From Moringa oleifera (Eukaryota > Streptophyta > Magnoliopsida > Brassicales > Moringaceae): 64,000 bases of DNA. The stretch lies in assembly GCA_021397835.1 (NCBI GenBank), contig JAJFZO010000609.1, positions 3,784,001 through 3,848,000 of the forward strand, in the 5' to 3' direction. Positions 59,861 to 64,000 of this stretch are shown one piece after another (within the stretch, counting starts at the first letter, position 1; every line of letters begins with the position of its first letter). Below the pieces are notes generated by a model that had not been told where the DNA came from, searched no databases, and saw only the letters and a program-made list of their open reading frames with translations. A program made the translations under genes and the position numbers.

Positions 59861-62800
59861 TTTTTTTCTTAGGCCTAACTAGATATTAATTTAAATTATT
59901 TATCAGCACTAGTTATATACCTTATCCTATTTTTTATTAGACCGAAGTAAATCTTAGACCAAATTAGTTAATAAAGTAAGTAAATTGTTAGGCCTAATCA
60001 ATTGTTAAATCCAATTAATTTCTAAGCTTGATTACAAACTACGTCTAATTATTATTTAGATCCAACTAATTTTTAAGGTAATTGACAAATAATTAGACTG
60101 AATTCATTCTAAAGCTTAATTTTTTTTGAGCTCTTGTATGCTAGGCCCAATTAATCATTGGAGCTAAATTATATCTTGGACCTAATTAATTATTTAACTT
60201 TTGATTGAATTAGTTATTAAGGATACTTCATTCTTATAATAAGCTGAAATTTTTATTATGTTTGATCAAATCTTAATACTAACTAGTTATTAGGTGAACT
60301 AAATCTTAGGCCAATTAATTATTAAACTTAATTAATTGTTAAACCCAATTAATTGTTAGGTTAAATTAATTATTTGACTTATTTATTTGCTCTCAACCCA
60401 ATTATTTGGGTTCATGCACAATAATCACAATAATTATTCAATGTCATAAATATTAGCCTAAATCGATTATTAGGCCTAATTATATCTTGGGCTATTGCAC
60501 ACTAGGCCTCATTATGTATTAGTCCAAAATATTTATTAACCTAGTTATATATATCTCAAGTTTAACTATATTCACTCATTACATTGTAGGCCTTGCTATA
60601 CATGAGCCCTAATTGTATCTTATGTCCTATTATTTAGGTTAAATTAGATCTTAGGCTAACTAATTTCAAGTTTAATTATATCTTAGGTCATATTATTGAT
60701 TAAGCGTAATCAAACATTGAATTATTTCTTGAGCTCATGCATGTTAACCGCATTAATTTGGTCCCATTAATTAATAAGCCCAATTATATTTTTGGCTCAA
60801 TTGTTTCTTAGGCCTTATTATATATTAACCTAATTTATAAGGCCTAACTAATTTTTAGAGTTAATTAAATCTTAAACTTAATTAATTATTAGGACCAATT
60901 AATTGTTAGACTCAATTAAATCTTAAGCCTAGTGATCTATTATGCCAATTTAGTTCTTACACTCGATTATATATTAAGCCTAGTTTTATAACATATCCAA
61001 TCAAATCATAGGGTTAATTACTTACAAGGTCTAATGAATGACTAAGTCCAAATAATTATTAATACCAATTAGATATTTAACACCATTAAAATTTGAGTCC
61101 AATTAAACCCAATTAGTTGTTAGGCTAAATTAATATTTATGTCCAATTATATCTGATGTTCAATTATAATTTGGATATAATTAATTTTTAATATTAATTA
61201 CATATTTAGTACAATCAATTTTTGGGTCTAATTAATAAATATTAAACCCAATTAGTTATTAGGCTCAATTTATTTTTATATCAATTATATCTTATGTTTA
61301 ATTATAATTTGGATCCAATTAGATCTTAGGCTTAATTCATTTCTAGACCCAAGTATTTAGTGGGTTCATGCATACTATGAAAAATTATATCGTAGGCCAA
61401 TTAAATCTTAGACCTATTTAAAACTTAATTACAATTAAATATTGGACCTAATTGTTTATGAGACTCAATTAATTCTTAGGCCTAATTAATTGTTAGTTCT
61501 TTAATTGTTAAGTTTAATTACATGTTATGCCAAATTATATCTGAAACTTAATCAATTCTTGGGCCCAATTATATATGAAGCTGAAACTTTTATTAAGCCT
61601 AATTAGATATTAGATCCAACTAAATCTTAGGTAAAATGAAGTTTTGCACCCACTTAATTATTAGAGATTCATTGTTAGACCATAATTATTTATCAAGTCA
61701 AATAATTATTAAGCTCAATTATGTTTTAAGTTTAATATTTTATTCGGTTCAATCATATTAAGATCAATTATTTATAAACCTTAATTATATATATCATTTA
61801 TTTATTTTTGTTAAATCCAATTAATTCTATGTTAAATTAACTATTTGCCCTAACAAATTATTAAGTCCAAATATAATTGTTAGGCTCAATTATACATCGG
61901 GCTCAATAATATATTAAACCTATTTTGTTCTTATTCATAATTATATATTAAGTCTAATTTTTATTAGATGGTCATATTAATTTCTGCAATCATTTACATA
62001 TTATGGCCAATTAATTTCTATGCGCATAGTCTTCATTTGTTCCCAATTATATTAGAGGCCAAATTTGTTCATAGGTCCAAATATTTATTAAGCTTATGTA
62101 TGCTAGCTTAATTAATTATTAGACCCATTATATCTTAATTTAATTAATTATTGGGTTTATTTATATTTTAGGCTCAATTATGTATTAAGTCCATTTCATT
62201 CTTAAGCCCAGTAATTTATTTTAAAAATTATATATTAAATCTAATTTTTTATTAAATTCAATTCAATCCTAAACACAACTAATTCTTAGGTAAAATTACT
62301 TTTTAGGTCCAATTAATTATAAAATACAATCACATCTAAGGTCTATCTATTTATTAGACTCATTTCATTATTTGACTCATTTTTATATTAAGTTCAATTA
62401 TTTAAATGACCCAATTTTATATTAACCAAGTTTTTTGTTAAACTCTATCATATTTTGGACTCATAAATCTAATGAATTGCTATGCCCAATAAATTATTAG
62501 GGCCAATTCTTCTTTGCGCCTAATTAGCTATTAGGCTCACTTAATATATTTAGCCAAATTCATTTCTTTACCTATTATTTATTGGGTTCATGCATGATAG
62601 ACCCAAATTAAGTGTTAGTTTCATTGAATACTAACATCAATTAATTATTTAGTTTAATTATATGTTGGGTTATTGCACACCCAGCTCATTATATATTAGG
62701 CCCAATATATCTCAAGTTCAATTATCATTGGCCCATTATATCGTATGCCTAATTGTTCTATGTTGGGCTAAATTTGCTTATAGGTTGAATTATTTCTTGA

Positions 62801-64000
62801 TTTCGTACACCATAAACATAATTATATGGTGGACCATATTATTTATTATCAGGACTAATTATCTATTGGACCCAATTAGTTATATGCATCATATATCTTA
62901 AGTCCAACTATAATTTGAATCAAATTATATCTTAGCCTAATTTTTTTTTAAGTCCAATTAATTATGGGCTCAATTATATCTTAAATCTAAATAATTACTG
63001 GACTTAGTGAGATTTTTAAGCTCCATTATGTATGAAGGTTATTTAGTTCTTATTTTTAATTATATATTAAGCATACTTATTTATTAGGATCAATGATATA
63101 TTAAATATAATTTTTATTAGGCTTATATAAATCTTAGGCTCAACTTAGGCACAAACAAATCTTAGGCTCAATTAATTGTAAGTCAAATTAATTATTAGAT
63201 TCAAATAAATCTTAGCCCTAGTGATAGGGCTAATTCAGTTCTTAGGCCTAGTTATATACTAACTTTAGTTTTTTGTTAGATCTAATTATATATAAAAGTT
63301 TATTTTTTTATTAAACCCAACCAAAATCTTTGGCCTAATTAATTGTTAGCCAATTTTAAATTAAGTTCAATTTATTTACGTGAGTCAATTATATATTAAG
63401 TCAAAATTTTTAGTAAAGGCTAAATTAATTATAGGATTCGATGAATATCTTAGCTCAATGAATTGATAGGTCCACTTACTTGTTTGGCTTAATTATATAT
63501 TACGTTCAATTATATTTTAAGTCTAATTAATTCTTAAACCCAATTATGTTTTGGGTTCTTGCACTATAGGTTGAATAAATTATAAGACCTTAGAGATGTT
63601 AGGTCCAATTAACTATTAGGTTCAATTTTATCTCAAGTTCAATTATAATTGGCCTGTTACATTGTAGGTCCAATTATATATGAGATCAAATTATATCGTA
63701 TCCAATTTTTGTAAAATAATTAATTTTATATTGAATTATATCTTAGAACATAATATTTATGAAGCCTAATTACACGTCGAATTGTTTCTTAGACTCATGC
63801 ACATTGGCTAAATTTATTTGGTCAAATTATGATAGGCCCAATTTCGACTTGGCTATTTCTTAGATCAAGATTATATATGAAGCCCAATGTTTTATGCAAC
63901 CTAATTAAATTATAGGCCTAACTGTTTTTCTTTCACTATTAAATCTTAGGCCCAACTATTTTTCTTTCACTATTAAACCTTAGGTCAAATTAATTATATG
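59860..64000. repeat. Degenerate TTAGGCCCAATTAATT-type satellite
   Basis: More than 4 kb of recurring short words: TTAGGCC(C/T), AATTAATTATTAG, AATTATATCTTAGG, TTAAGTCCAATTA, arranged irregularly at about 10-25-bp intervals. Both strands of the AATT core look alike. It runs off the right edge. Open frames here, such as 62,662-62,901, are chance. The words GGCCTAA and TTAGGCC overlap with variants in the telomere-like arrays, but the AATTAATT core is different. Confidence 0.8.

Overview
This window looks like repeat-rich, gene-poor nuclear DNA of a flowering plant, probably a eudicot. The grounds are TTTAGGG-type telomere-like repeats, a Ty3/gypsy retroelement whose primer site matches plant tRNA-Asp, a CACTA (En/Spm) DNA transposon, broken plant genes with GT-AG introns, and a stretch that resembles plant mitochondrial DNA. 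I see no intact host gene; every coding feature is interrupted or incomplete. The species cannot be named from what I can see.

Layout. 1-15,900: AT-rich DNA made of old segmental duplications. A unit of about 2.8 kb occurs at 1-2,840 and again about 5,605 bp downstream; both copies carry the same four decayed exons of a transportin-1 (karyopherin beta-2) gene. Between and after them lie unrecognised exon-like pieces, a repeat of roughly 650 bp in several copies, a second duplicated block (9.6-11.0 kb and 14.7-15.9 kb), and five decayed LRR exons of an AIR9-like microtubule-associated protein gene (12,391-13,225). 15,900-16,860 is a T-rich tract. 16,861-24,010 is a 7-kb degenerate telomere-like array with its G-rich strand on +, partly organised in higher-order repeats.

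25,056-34,556 is a decayed non-chromoviral (Athila/Tat-type) Ty3/gypsy retrotransposon, with both LTRs, PBS, gag, protease, RT, RNase H, integrase, PPT and a probable 5-bp target duplication. 34,562-44,750 is mainly AT-rich DNA holding a GC-richer block at about 39.05-41.76 kb that resembles mitochondrial DNA.

44,883-55,471 is a 10.6-kb CACTA transposon inserted into a minus-strand gypsy integrase remnant. It has CACTACTACAAA ends, subterminal arrays of small palindromes, a TNPD-type transposase pseudogene, and a second gene ending in a Ulp1/C48 protease-like domain whose presumed catalytic Cys is Tyr. Near its left end it carries an antisense, intron-containing fragment of a host thylakoid PsbP-domain gene, between two copies of a CTG/CAG-rich palindrome. 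About 40 bp beyond its right end a second degenerate telomere-like array begins (about 55,510-59,365) with the G-rich strand on -. The window ends in another degenerate AT-rich repeat built on TTAGGCCCAATTAATT-like words (59,860-64,000).

The two telomere-like arrays point toward each other, the orientation expected of an end-to-end telomere fusion or of an inversion inside a satellite block, now separated by about 31.5 kb of inserted DNA. That geometry and the PsbP gene capture are the two most interesting observations.
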